64,000 nt of DNA. Origin: Nocardiopsis_B sediminis (GTDB lineage Bacteria; Actinomycetota; Actinomycetes; Streptosporangiales; Streptosporangiaceae). Every line of letters starts with the position of its first letter. The stretch's first letter is position 1. Below, in pieces: positions 34,960-43,076 of the stretch. The position numbers and the translations under genes were made by a program. Where the stretch lies: contig NZ_JBHSBH010000001.1 in assembly GCF_042650565.1 (NCBI RefSeq), positions 72,487 through 136,486 on the forward strand, read 5' to 3'. The notes beneath the pieces are model-generated. The model did not search any database and was not told the origin of the DNA. It saw nothing but the letters and a program-made list of their open reading frames with translations.

Positions 34960-36042
34960 TCAGCCGGCCAAGTGGTCGATCACGGCCGCGGTGACGTCCT
35001 TGGTCAGGGCGGTGCCGCCCACGTCGCGGGTGAGGGTGCCCGCGGCGCAGGTGGCGGCGATGGCGGTGCGGACGCGGGTTGCCTCGGCGGACAGGCCGAA
35101 GTGGTCGAGCATGAGGGCGGCGCTGCCGATGGCGCCGATCGGGTTGCAGATCCCCTGGCCGGCGATGTCGGGGGCCGAGCCGTGCACGGGTTCGAACATG
35201 CTCGGGTAGCGGCGCTCGGGGTTGAGGTTGGCGCTGGCGGCCAGGCCGAGGCTGCCGGCCAGGGCGCTGCCGAGGTCGGAGAGGATGTCGGCGTTGAGGT
35301 TGGAGGCGACGACCACCGACAGGTCCTCGGGGCGCAGGACGAACTTGGCCGCCATGGCGTCCACGAGCACGCTCTCGGTCTCCACATCGGGGTAGTCGGC
35401 GGCCACCCGCGTGAACACCTCGTCCCACAGCACCATCCCGTACTGCTGGGCGTTGCTCTTGGTGACGCTGGAGACCTTGCGGCGCTCGCGCGTGCGGGCC
35501 AGGTCGAAGGCGAAGCGGATGATGCGCTCGCAGCCGACCTCGGTGAACACCGCCGACTGGACGGCGATCTCGCCGCCGGGGCCGCGCCCGGCGAAGTTGC
35601 GGCCGCCGAACCCGCCGTACTCGCCCTCGGAGTTCTCACGGACCACCACCCAGTCCAGGGGGGTGGTGTCGGCGGCGCGCAGCGGGCTGGTGATGCCGGG
35701 CAGGAACTGGACGGGGCGCACGTTGGCCCACTGGTCGAAGCCCTGGCACAGCCGCAGCCGCAGGCCCCACAGGCTGACGTGATCGGGGACGGTGGGCCAG
35801 CCCACGGCGCCGAAGTAGACGGCGTCGAAGCCGCGCAGCAGCTCGGGGCCGTCGTCGGCGATCATCTTGCCGGTGCGGGCGTGGTAGTCGCTGCCCCAGG
35901 GGAACTCCTCCCAGGTGAAGCTGAGCGTGCCGGACGAGGCCGAGGCCAGCGCGTCGAGCACGCTGCGGCCCGCGGCGACCACTTCGGCGCCGACGCCGTC
36001 ACCGGGGATGGAGGCGATGCGGAAGTGCCGGGTCTGGGTCAC
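34960..36042 (-). CDS. ttuC: Tartrate dehydrogenase / decarboxylating hydroxyacid dehydrogenase (TtuC-like)
   Basis: 360 residues of the isocitrate/isopropylmalate dehydrogenase superfamily. Evidence: IASIPGDGVGAEVV start, substrate loop VVRENSEGEYGGFGG, catalytic Lys in VSSVTKSNAQQYGM, metal-binding Asps in VDAMAAKFVL and SNLNADILSDLGSALAGS, and MFEPVHGSAPDIAG. The Asp in LNADILSD and the ENSEGEYGG loop match tartrate/D-malate dehydrogenases rather than leucine biosynthesis LeuB. GGAGG lies five bases before GTG 36042. Downstream of a LysR gene, with a LysR box in front of it and a dicarboxylate transporter divergent, it likely oxidises imported tartrate or D-malate. Confidence 0.85.
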   Translation of the reverse strand: MTQTRHFRIASIPGDGVGAEVVAAGRSVLDALASASSGTLSFTWEEFPWGSDYHARTGKMIADDGPELLRGFDAVYFGAVGWPTVPDHVSLWGLRLRLCQGFDQWANVRPVQFLPGITSPLRAADTTPLDWVVVRENSEGEYGGFGGRNFAGRGPGGEIAVQSAVFTEVGCERIIRFAFDLARTRERRKVSSVTKSNAQQYGMVLWDEVFTRVAADYPDVETESVLVDAMAAKFVLRPEDLSVVVASNLNADILSDLGSALAGSLGLAASANLNPERRYPSMFEPVHGSAPDIAGQGICNPIGAIGSAALMLDHFGLSAEATRVRTAIAATCAAGTLTRDVGGTALTKDVTAAVIDHLAG

Positions 36043-36124
36043 GGGTTCCTCCGTGGGTCGGGGTCGCCAGTGAGTCAAGCGCGCAGGTGAGCCCCGCGTC
36101 CAAGACGCATCCCCGATCCGGCCC

Positions 36125-36139
36125 ATAGGGGGCGCCTAT
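36125..36139. promoter_or_regulatory. LysR box upstream of ttuC
   Basis: ATAG-N7-CTAT dyad (extended CATAG...CTATG). It overlaps the 3' end of lysR and lies ~80 bp before the ttuC start. The same spacing and nearly the same sequence recur at 37053-37067. Confidence 0.6.
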
Positions 36140-37041
36140 GAGATCGTGCCGTGCTCCTCGGCGTAGCGTTCGGCGGTCTCCAGGAACGCCTGCGCGGCGG
36201 GGGTGGGCCGCGAGGCGCGGCTGACCACCACGACGCGCAGGCGCGGGGCCGGGTCCAGGAGCCGGACCTGGGCGCCCATGCGGGTGGCCAGCGGCTTCCA
36301 CGAGGAGGGGGTGACGGCGTGGCCGAGACCGGCGAGCACCATGGGCAGGATCGAGGTGCGGTGGTCGACTTCGGCGGCCAGGTGCACGTCGGCCCCGCTG
36401 GCGAGAATGTCGTCGACGAGCCGGCGCATGAGGCTGCCCGGCTGGGACACGATCAGCCGCAGGCCGCCCAGGTCGGCGCCGCCCACGCGGCCGGGCGCCA
36501 GCCCCTCGGTCTCCGGGGGCGAGATCAGGACGAGGGGCTGGTCCTCGATGGGCAGCACCCGCAGGTCGGCGGTGCGCGGATGGCCCTCGGAGCCCATGAG
36601 GCCGATCTCGGCCGCGCCCGAGCGCACCCCGTGGACGACGTCCTCAGGCGTGAAGGCGCCGGCGACGTTCACCGTCATCAGCGGGTGGGCCCGGGCGAAG
36701 GACGCCATCATCGTGGTGAGCGGCTCGATCCCCGGCGAGGGCATCGAGATCAGGTCGACGCGGCCCCGGCGCAGCCCGCGGGCCGAGTGCGCGGTGTCGC
36801 GCACCGCCTCCAGGTCGCGCACCACCCGGCGCGCGGGCTCGATGAGCCGGGTCCCGGTGTCGGTGAGGACGACGCCCCGGCCCACGCGGTGGAACAGGTC
36901 GACGCCCAGTTCCCGTTCCAGGCCCGCGATCGCCTGCGACAGCGAGGGCTGGGCGATGTGGAGGTGCTCGGCCGCGCGGCCGAAGCCGCCGTGGTCGACG
37001 ATCGCCAGAAAATAGGACAACTGCCGCGCGTCCACGTCCAC
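36136..37041 (-). CDS. LysR-family regulator of the tartrate/malate locus
   Basis: 301 residues. The N-terminal HTH (LSYFLAIVDHGGFGRAAEHLHIAQPSLSQAIAGLERELG) is standard LysR, followed by the two-lobed substrate-binding domain (LISMPSPGIEPLTTMM; IGLMGSEGHPRTADLRVLP). It lies between ttuC (same strand, 93 bp) and the divergent transporter. Two matching LysR boxes flank it, one before each target. It probably activates both in response to the dicarboxylate and represses itself. The start is GTG 37041, or GTG 37035 with better spacing to GAGGG. Confidence 0.92.
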   Translation of the reverse strand: MDVDARQLSYFLAIVDHGGFGRAAEHLHIAQPSLSQAIAGLERELGVDLFHRVGRGVVLTDTGTRLIEPARRVVRDLEAVRDTAHSARGLRRGRVDLISMPSPGIEPLTTMMASFARAHPLMTVNVAGAFTPEDVVHGVRSGAAEIGLMGSEGHPRTADLRVLPIEDQPLVLISPPETEGLAPGRVGGADLGGLRLIVSQPGSLMRRLVDDILASGADVHLAAEVDHRTSILPMVLAGLGHAVTPSSWKPLATRMGAQVRLLDPAPRLRVVVVSRASRPTPAAQAFLETAERYAEEHGTIS

Positions 37042-37052
37042 ACCCTCGATTC

Positions 37053-37067
37053 ATAGGGGACGTCTAT
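37053..37067. promoter_or_regulatory. LysR box between lysR and the transporter gene
   Basis: ATAG-N7-CTAT (CATAGGGGACGTCTAT in context), matching the box before ttuC. It lies 12 bp from the lysR start and ~80 bp before the transporter start. Confidence 0.6.
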
Positions 37068-37148
37068 CGGTACCAGAGACAGTACATCTTGGACGTGACG
37101 GCGGTCACATGGCGAAAGTGGTCTCGGACCATGACCGAAGGAGTGGCC

Positions 37149-38789
37149 ATGTCATCGGAGACCCCGTCCGCATCCGTCCCCTCCCCCTCCCCGCCCGATG
37201 CGGGCGAGCGGGTCGACGTCGAGAAGGCGCTCCTGAGCGGGGGCGCGCACGGCGGCGCCGTCGTGCAGCGCCTCTCCCCTGCCGAGGAGCGCTTCGAGCG
37301 CATCCGCACCACCGTGGGGTGGTTCCTGGCGCCCACGATCGCGATCGTCTTCGCGCTGCTGCCGCTGGAGATGGACCGTTCCCAGCAGCTGCTGGCCGCG
37401 GTCCTGCTCGGCGTGATCGTCCTGTGGATCTGCGAGCCCGTGCCGATCCCCGTTGGCGGCCTGATCGGGGTCGCGGCGATCGTCCTGGTGGGGGTGGCGC
37501 CCTCGGAGGACGTCCTGGCCCCGTTCGGGTCGCCGACGGTCTTCACCTTCATCGGCGCCTTCATCCTCGCCCAGGCGATGCTCCAGCACGGGGTCGCCCG
37601 CCGGCTGGCGTTCTTCGTGCTCGCCCTGCCCGGCGTGGGCAGCTCGACGCTGCGCATCATCGTGGCCTTCGGCGCCATCACCTGCGTGGTGTCCAGCTTC
37701 ATCTCCAACACCGCCACCGTGGCCATGCTGATCCCCACCGCGCTGGGCATCCTCACGGTCATCGCCCGCCTGATGCAGGAGCGGGGCGTGGTGCGCCCCG
37801 GCTTCGACCCCACGCGGCTGCGCGTGGGCGCCGCCCTGATGCTGATGCTGGCCTACGGCGCCAGCGTCGGCGGGCTCCTCACCCCGATCGGCTCGCCGCC
37901 CAACCTCATCGGCCGCGCCCTGATCGAGGAGGCCACCGGGGAGCGGATCTCCTTCCTCCAGTGGATGGTGACGGCGCTGCCGCTGGTCCTGGCGATGTTC
38001 GTCGTGCTGGCCGCGGTGCTGCTGCTGATCAACCGCCCCGAGATCCGCCGCATCGAGGGCGTGGCCGACTACATCCGCGAGCAGCGCGCCGCCCAGGGCC
38101 CGATGAGCCGCGCCGAGAAGAACACCGTGCTCGCCTTCGCGGTCACCGTCTCGCTGTGGCTGGCCCCGGCCGTGGTCGGCATCGCCACCGGAACCGAGTC
38201 CGACCTCTACGCGCTCGTCGACGACCGCCTCAACGAGGGCATCGTCGCGGTGGTGGGCGCCGCGCTGCTGTTCGTCCTGCCCGTGGACTGGAAGCGGCGG
38301 AAGATGACGATGGAGTGGCGCGACGCCGCCCGGATCGACTGGGGCACCATCCTGCTGTTCGGGACCGGCATCATCTTCGGCGCCCTGCTGTCCTCCACCG
38401 GGCTGGCCGAGACGATCGGCGGAGGGGCCTCGGCGGGCCTGGGGCTCGCCGGCACGGTCGCCATCACCGCGTTCGGTACGATCCTGGCGATCGTCATCTC
38501 CGAGACCACGAGCAACACCTCGGCGGCCTCCGTCGTCGTGCCCATCATCATCCCGCTGGCGGTGGGGGCGGGGGTGGACCCCCTGATCCCGGCGCTGGCG
38601 GCGACGTTCGGCGCGTCCTTCGGGTTCATGCTGCCGGTCTCCACGCCGCAGAACGCCATCGTCTACGGGTCGGGCTGCGTGCCGATCACCAAGATGATCC
38701 GCTCGGGGATCTGGTTCGACGTCATCGGCGCCGTGCTCATCATCGTGCTGCTGCCCCTCACGGCCGCGCTGAGCGGGATCGCGGGCTGA
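37149..38789 (+). CDS. DASS/SLC13-family dicarboxylate:sodium symporter
   Basis: 546 residues with about 11-12 membrane segments after a ~55-residue soluble N terminus. Both SNT signature motifs of the DASS family are present (SSFISNTATVAMLIP and SETTSNTSAASVVVP); these bind Na+ and substrate carboxylates at the inverted-repeat hairpin tips. SPPNLIGRALI and STPQNAIVYGSG are the repeated proline-rich loops. It likely imports C4 dicarboxylates such as tartrate, malate or succinate. ATG 37149 has GAAGGAG six bases upstream and is preferred over ATG 37131. It is divergent from lysR and presumably LysR-activated. Confidence 0.9.
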   Translation: MSSETPSASVPSPSPPDAGERVDVEKALLSGGAHGGAVVQRLSPAEERFERIRTTVGWFLAPTIAIVFALLPLEMDRSQQLLAAVLLGVIVLWICEPVPIPVGGLIGVAAIVLVGVAPSEDVLAPFGSPTVFTFIGAFILAQAMLQHGVARRLAFFVLALPGVGSSTLRIIVAFGAITCVVSSFISNTATVAMLIPTALGILTVIARLMQERGVVRPGFDPTRLRVGAALMLMLAYGASVGGLLTPIGSPPNLIGRALIEEATGERISFLQWMVTALPLVLAMFVVLAAVLLLINRPEIRRIEGVADYIREQRAAQGPMSRAEKNTVLAFAVTVSLWLAPAVVGIATGTESDLYALVDDRLNEGIVAVVGAALLFVLPVDWKRRKMTMEWRDAARIDWGTILLFGTGIIFGALLSSTGLAETIGGGASAGLGLAGTVAITAFGTILAIVISETTSNTSAASVVVPIIIPLAVGAGVDPLIPALAATFGASFGFMLPVSTPQNAIVYGSGCVPITKMIRSGIWFDVIGAVLIIVLLPLTAALSGIAG

Positions 38790-38802
38790 GCCGGCGGTCC
38801 AG

Positions 38803-38834
38803 GGCCCGGCCGCCGGGGAGGGGGCGGCCGGGCC
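38803..38834. terminator. Bidirectional hairpin after the transporter gene
   Basis: Twelve-bp perfect stem (GGCCCGGCCGCC with its complement) and an 8-base loop between convergent genes. Confidence 0.65.
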
Positions 38835-38863
38835 GTCGGCGTGCCCGCTGCCGGGGCGGACGA

Positions 38864-39442
38864 TCACAGCTCGCGGACCACGCGGGCCGGGTTGCCGAGC
38901 GCGACCACGTTGGCGGGGACGTCCTTGGCGACGACCGCTCCCGCGCCGATCACGGAGTTCTCGCCGACGGTCACCCCGGGCAGGATGATCGCGCCGCCGC
39001 CGATCCAGACGTTGTCGCCGATCGTGATCGGCCGGGCCGCCTCCAGCTTGGCCCGGCGCGGTTCGGGCTCGACCGGGTGCGTGGGTGTCAGCAGCTGCAC
39101 GTTGGGGCCGATCTGGCAGTCCTCACCGATCGTGATCGGCGCGACGTCGAGCGCCGTCAGGTTGAAGTTGACGAAGGAGCGGGCGCCGAGCCTGATGTGC
39201 TCGCCGTAGTCGACGTAGAGCGGCGGGCGGACGACCGCCTCCTCGCCCAGGTGGCCCAGCAGCTCGGCGAGGATCGGCCGGGCGGCGGCCTCGTCGGCGA
39301 TGGCGGCGCGGTGGTAGGCGTCGGCCAGCCGCGCCGCGCGCCGGGAGCGCCGGAAGATCTCGGGGTCGTCGGCGATGTAGAGGTCGCCGGCGAGCATCCG
39401 CTCGCGATTGGTCCGAGTATCACCCGCGAAGTAGTCGGCCAT
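38864..39442 (-). CDS. Maltose/galactoside-type O-acetyltransferase
   Basis: 192 residues. The short N-terminal helical domain (MLAGDLYIADDPEIFRRSRRAARLADAYHR) is the Mac domain of maltose/thiogalactoside acetyltransferases. The left-handed beta-helix hexapeptide repeats follow (ITIGEDCQIGPNVQLLTPTHPVEPEPR, then ITIGDNVWIGGGAIILPGVTVGENSVIGAGAVV). The catalytic His lies in TPTHPVEP. It transfers acetyl from acetyl-CoA to a sugar hydroxyl in the cytoplasm and acts as a trimer. Confidence 0.92.
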   Translation of the reverse strand: MADYFAGDTRTNRERMLAGDLYIADDPEIFRRSRRAARLADAYHRAAIADEAAARPILAELLGHLGEEAVVRPPLYVDYGEHIRLGARSFVNFNLTALDVAPITIGEDCQIGPNVQLLTPTHPVEPEPRRAKLEAARPITIGDNVWIGGGAIILPGVTVGENSVIGAGAVVAKDVPANVVALGNPARVVREL

Positions 39443-39929
39443 GGCCCCACCCTAGGATGGCCGCGCCGCCGGCGCCCCGGCGTGCCCGCGTGCGCCCGGG
39501 GCGGGCGCGGGGGTCAGGAGGCGCGAGTCCCGGGTCCGCCCGTGCGGCGGGTCGATGCCTGCTCGCGCAGCATGCGCAGCCGGATGTCGCGGGCGGCGCT
39601 CATGTGCTCGCGGGCGAGGTCGGCCATGCTCCGCGCCTGGGCCGCCTGGCGGTCCCCGGTCCTGTGGCCCGGACCGCGGTAAACCGGACCGGGTCGGCGA
39701 CCGTCACTTGAGGTGGGGGCCGCTTTCCCGCTTCCGGAACTTCCCGTTCCGGCCGGATCCGGCAACAGCGAGTGAGCATTTTGCTTGTTAAGTCGGTTCA
39801 CAATCGCTACTGTGGGCGTCCCGACACTCTGCGCCGCTGTTCGCTCGTCACCAGCGCTCCTTTGCCGATAGGGGCCGTGGCTCCTCCCTTCGGCGCGCAG
39901 CCACCCCCGTGCGACCAGGAAGTTCGGCG
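39443..39929. other. Left boundary of the defence island
   Basis: A 487-bp region before drmD. The minus strand can code a short basic peptide (MADLAREHMSAARDIRLRML..., 39514-39627) with no clear ribosome site, which is not called. Sequence from about 39690 to 39830 is less GC-rich than the surroundings, consistent with an island edge and promoter. No tRNA or integrase is seen here. Confidence 0.45.
39785..39813 (+). promoter_or_regulatory. Candidate promoter of the DISARM operon
   Basis: TTGTTA (39785-39790), 17-bp spacer and TACTGT (39808-39813), in the AT-richer stretch ~115 bp before drmD. It is the only clear promoter-like sequence before the overlapping gene chain. Confidence 0.45.
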
Positions 39930-42900
39930 ATGACCAGCACAATCGAAGACCTCCCCCTACCCAACGCCCTGGTCGCGGTGCGCGGCCGGAAGTGGGTGGT
40001 GAGCAAGGTCGACCCCAGCGGCGGCGCGACGCTGGTAAGCCTTCAGAGCGTTGAGGACGGCCGCTACGGCGAGACCCTAGAGGTGCTGTGGGAGATCGAG
40101 CCCGGCCGACGGCTGCTGCCGAGCGGCTCCCTCCCGGAACTCCCGGCGAACGGCTTCGACGCCCCCGCGCAGCTCGCCGCGTTCCTCGACGCGGTCCGCT
40201 GGTCCGCGGTCACCTCGGCCGACGTCACCACCCTCCAGGCTCCCTTCCGCTCCGGTGTCGCCATCGAGGACTACCAGCTCGAACCGGTGGCGCGCGCGAT
40301 CGGCGCACCCCGCGTGAACCTGCTGCTCGCCGATGACGTCGGCCTGGGCAAGACCATCGAGGCCGGGCTCGTCGCCCAGGAGCTGCTGCTGCGCCACCGC
40401 ACCCAGCGCGTCATGGTCGTCTGCCCTGCCGGGCTCACGGTGAAGTGGAAGGACGAGATGGCCGAGAAGTTCGGCCTGGACTTCACCGTCATCGACTCCC
40501 AGCGCTGCGCCCGGGTCCGCCGCGATTACGGCAGCGCCGCGAACCCGTTCAACGTGTACCCGCTGACCATCGTCAGCCTGTCGTGGCTGCGGGGCGCCAA
40601 GGCACAACGGCTACTCGACGAGGTACTGCCGACGGACGGCCCCGGCTACCCGCGCGCCTTCGACCTGCTGATTCTGGACGAGGCCCACCACGTGGCCCCC
40701 GCCGCGCCCAAGCAGGTGTACGCGGTCGACTCCCAGCAGACCAAGCTGATGCGCCGACTTGCCCCGCACTTCACCCACCGGCTGTTCCTGTCCGCCACCC
40801 CGCACAACGGCTACCAGCAGTCCTTCACTGCGCTACTGGAGATCCTCGACGACCACCGCTTCGCCCGCGGAGTTTCGCCGGACGAGGCCGCGATCTCCGA
40901 CACCGTGGTGCGCCGCCTCAAGCGCGACATCGTGGATGCCGACGGAAGTCCCCGCTTCGCCGAGCGGGACGCGCACGCCATCCCCGTCGTCTACCCGGAC
41001 GAGGAGCGGCGGATCCACGCCCTGCTGGGCCGATTCGCGGAGCTGCGCCGTCCCAAGCTGACGACCAAGCGCGGCAGGCGCGCCACCGACCTCGTGACGT
41101 TGTTGCTGAAGAAGCGGCTCTTCTCCAGCCCGGCGGCCTTCGCGCACACCATCGGTGTCTATCTGGAGACCCTGCAATCGCGGTCACGCCCGCTCGACTC
41201 CTTCGATGACGACGACGTTCCGGACTGGGCCGAGGATTTTTTCGACGACACCGCTGCCTACGACGACGAAGAGCTGGCCCAGGCCGAGGACGACACCCTG
41301 TTCCGTATCCGCCCCATGCAGCCCGATCCCCACGCCGACGAAGTCGCGCTGCTGGAGCAGATGCGCGACTGGGCCCTGGCCCAGGAAGCCCAGCCTGATG
41401 CCAAAGCGCGCGAACTCCTCACCTATCTCAAGGCCGTGTGCAAGCCTGATGGCGAACGCTGGAGCAATGAGCGGGTGGTGGTGTTCACCGAGTACCGCGA
41501 CACGCAGCTCTGGCTCAAGAACCTCCTGCGCCAAGAGGGCCTGGGCGGATCGGCCGTCGCGGAGCTGCACGGGCGGATGGCCGCGGACGAGCGCGAGCTC
41601 CTGCGCCTGGCCTTTCAGAAGCACCCCGCCGAGCACCCGGTGCGCATCCTGCTGGCCACCGACGCCGCCAGCGAGGGCATCGACCTCCAACGGCACTGCC
41701 ACCGCCTGGTCAACTACGACATCCCGTTCAACCCCAACAAGCTGGAGCAGCGGATCGGCCGCATCGACCGCTACGGCCAGACCGAGCGGCCCCAAGTGCG
41801 GCACTTCGTCGGCACGGGCTGGGAGAAGGCGGTCGACTCCTACGAGGCCGACCTGGAGTTCCTGTCGCGTGTGGCCACCAAGGTCGCTCGAATGGAAGAG
41901 GACCTGGGATCGGTCAACGCCGTGCTGTCCGACGCGGTGCAGAAGCGCATGCTCGGCCAGATCGACGACTATGACATCGACTCCGCGGGACGGAGGAAGG
42001 ACCGGCTCGCGGCCGAGTCCAACGTCCCGGAACAGGTGCGCAAGCTCCACGCCCGGCTCGGGGACACCGTCGAGGCGCTGGGCATCACCCCCGGGCGGGT
42101 CCGGCGGGTGGTCGACACCGCCCTGGGCCTGGCCCACCAGCAGCCGCTGCGCGAGCATCTGGACGAGCGATACTTCACGGACGGCATGTTCGAGGTGCCC
42201 GCACTCACCGGCTCGTGGGTGCGCGCCACCGAAGGGCTGACGGAGAAGCTACCGCCGGGCGGCGACGGAAAACGCACCGTGCCCCGGCAGCTTCCGGTGA
42301 CCTTCGACACCGAGACCGCCAAGGACCGCGACGACGTGGTGCTGGCCCACCTCAATCACCCGCTCGTGGCGATGTCCACCCGCCTCCTTCGCGCGGCGGT
42401 GTCGAACGAGAAGGTGGGCTTGGCCCGCGTGACGGCCGTGGTCAGCGACGACCCGGCCCTGGAGGAAGTGCTCGTTGGGGCCTACTCCCGCTTCGTGCTC
42501 GTGGGCGCCGACGGACTGAGGTTGCACGAGGAGGTGCTGCACGCCGGCGGATGGCTGCCGGACAGCGGACGCTTCCGGCGGTTGGAGAACCTGACGGTGC
42601 TGGGCGGCATCCTGGACCGGGCGCTCACCGAGGGTCGCCCGCTGCCGGAGGCCGTGTGGGGCAGGATGCGTGACCGCTGGGAGCGGGCACGCGGCCGGGA
42701 GGGCCTGGCACGGGCGATCGACTGGCGGGCCGAAACTCGCCTGGAGCAGTTGCAGCGCCGGTTGAAGCAGCGGGAAGAGCACGAACGCGACCGGGTGGAG
42801 TCGGTGCTCGACCAGTTCTCCGACTCGCTCCGCGCTGCGCTGGCCGAGGACGACGACGAGGAAGCCCTGTTCAGTGCCCGGGACATCCGCCAGACCAAGG

Positions 42901-43076
42901 AAGAGCGCGACCAGTACCGGAAGGACCGGATGAACTGGGAGAAGAGGCTGGCCTCGCTGGCGGAGGAACGCGACAGGGAGCTGACCGCCATCACCGAACG
43001 CTACGCCCGCCAAGATCCGCACAGTTTCCCCGTCGCCGTTGTCGTTGTCGTTCCCCGCAAGGAGGCCGTTCGATGA
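39930..43076 (+). CDS. drmD: DISARM DrmD, SNF2-type helicase
   Basis: 1048 residues of a SWI2/SNF2-family ATPase. Motifs: I in LLADDVGLGKTIEAGLVAQ (GLGKT 138-142), II LLILDEAHH (~250), III LFLSATPHNG, helicase-C VVVFTEYRDTQLWL, and VI EQRIGRIDRYGQTERPQVRHF (~610). A long helical C terminus follows (residues ~900-1030, rich in Glu/Arg/Lys). DrmD marks class 1 DISARM and precedes drmMI here, as expected. It likely uses ATP to move on or remodel DNA during defence against incoming phage DNA. AGGAAG lies seven bases before ATG 39930. The stop overlaps the drmMI start (ATGA). Confidence 0.95.
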   Translation: MTSTIEDLPLPNALVAVRGRKWVVSKVDPSGGATLVSLQSVEDGRYGETLEVLWEIEPGRRLLPSGSLPELPANGFDAPAQLAAFLDAVRWSAVTSADVTTLQAPFRSGVAIEDYQLEPVARAIGAPRVNLLLADDVGLGKTIEAGLVAQELLLRHRTQRVMVVCPAGLTVKWKDEMAEKFGLDFTVIDSQRCARVRRDYGSAANPFNVYPLTIVSLSWLRGAKAQRLLDEVLPTDGPGYPRAFDLLILDEAHHVAPAAPKQVYAVDSQQTKLMRRLAPHFTHRLFLSATPHNGYQQSFTALLEILDDHRFARGVSPDEAAISDTVVRRLKRDIVDADGSPRFAERDAHAIPVVYPDEERRIHALLGRFAELRRPKLTTKRGRRATDLVTLLLKKRLFSSPAAFAHTIGVYLETLQSRSRPLDSFDDDDVPDWAEDFFDDTAAYDDEELAQAEDDTLFRIRPMQPDPHADEVALLEQMRDWALAQEAQPDAKARELLTYLKAVCKPDGERWSNERVVVFTEYRDTQLWLKNLLRQEGLGGSAVAELHGRMAADERELLRLAFQKHPAEHPVRILLATDAASEGIDLQRHCHRLVNYDIPFNPNKLEQRIGRIDRYGQTERPQVRHFVGTGWEKAVDSYEADLEFLSRVATKVARMEEDLGSVNAVLSDAVQKRMLGQIDDYDIDSAGRRKDRLAAESNVPEQVRKLHARLGDTVEALGITPGRVRRVVDTALGLAHQQPLREHLDERYFTDGMFEVPALTGSWVRATEGLTEKLPPGGDGKRTVPRQLPVTFDTETAKDRDDVVLAHLNHPLVAMSTRLLRAAVSNEKVGLARVTAVVSDDPALEEVLVGAYSRFVLVGADGLRLHEEVLHAGGWLPDSGRFRRLENLTVLGGILDRALTEGRPLPEAVWGRMRDRWERARGREGLARAIDWRAETRLEQLQRRLKQREEHERDRVESVLDQFSDSLRAALAEDDDEEALFSARDIRQTKEERDQYRKDRMNWEKRLASLAEERDRELTAITERYARQDPHSFPVAVVVVVPRKEAVR

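Noticed and set aside
39443..39929. Integrase or tRNA attachment site at the left edge of the defence island
   Set aside because: No recombinase gene, tRNA 3' end or direct repeat shared with the right edge (61859-61983) could be found by eye.
39514..39942. Minus-strand open frame of 142 codons before drmD
   Set aside because: It crosses the DISARM promoter and drmD ribosome site. Only the last ~40 residues look protein-like, and no start or family is evident.
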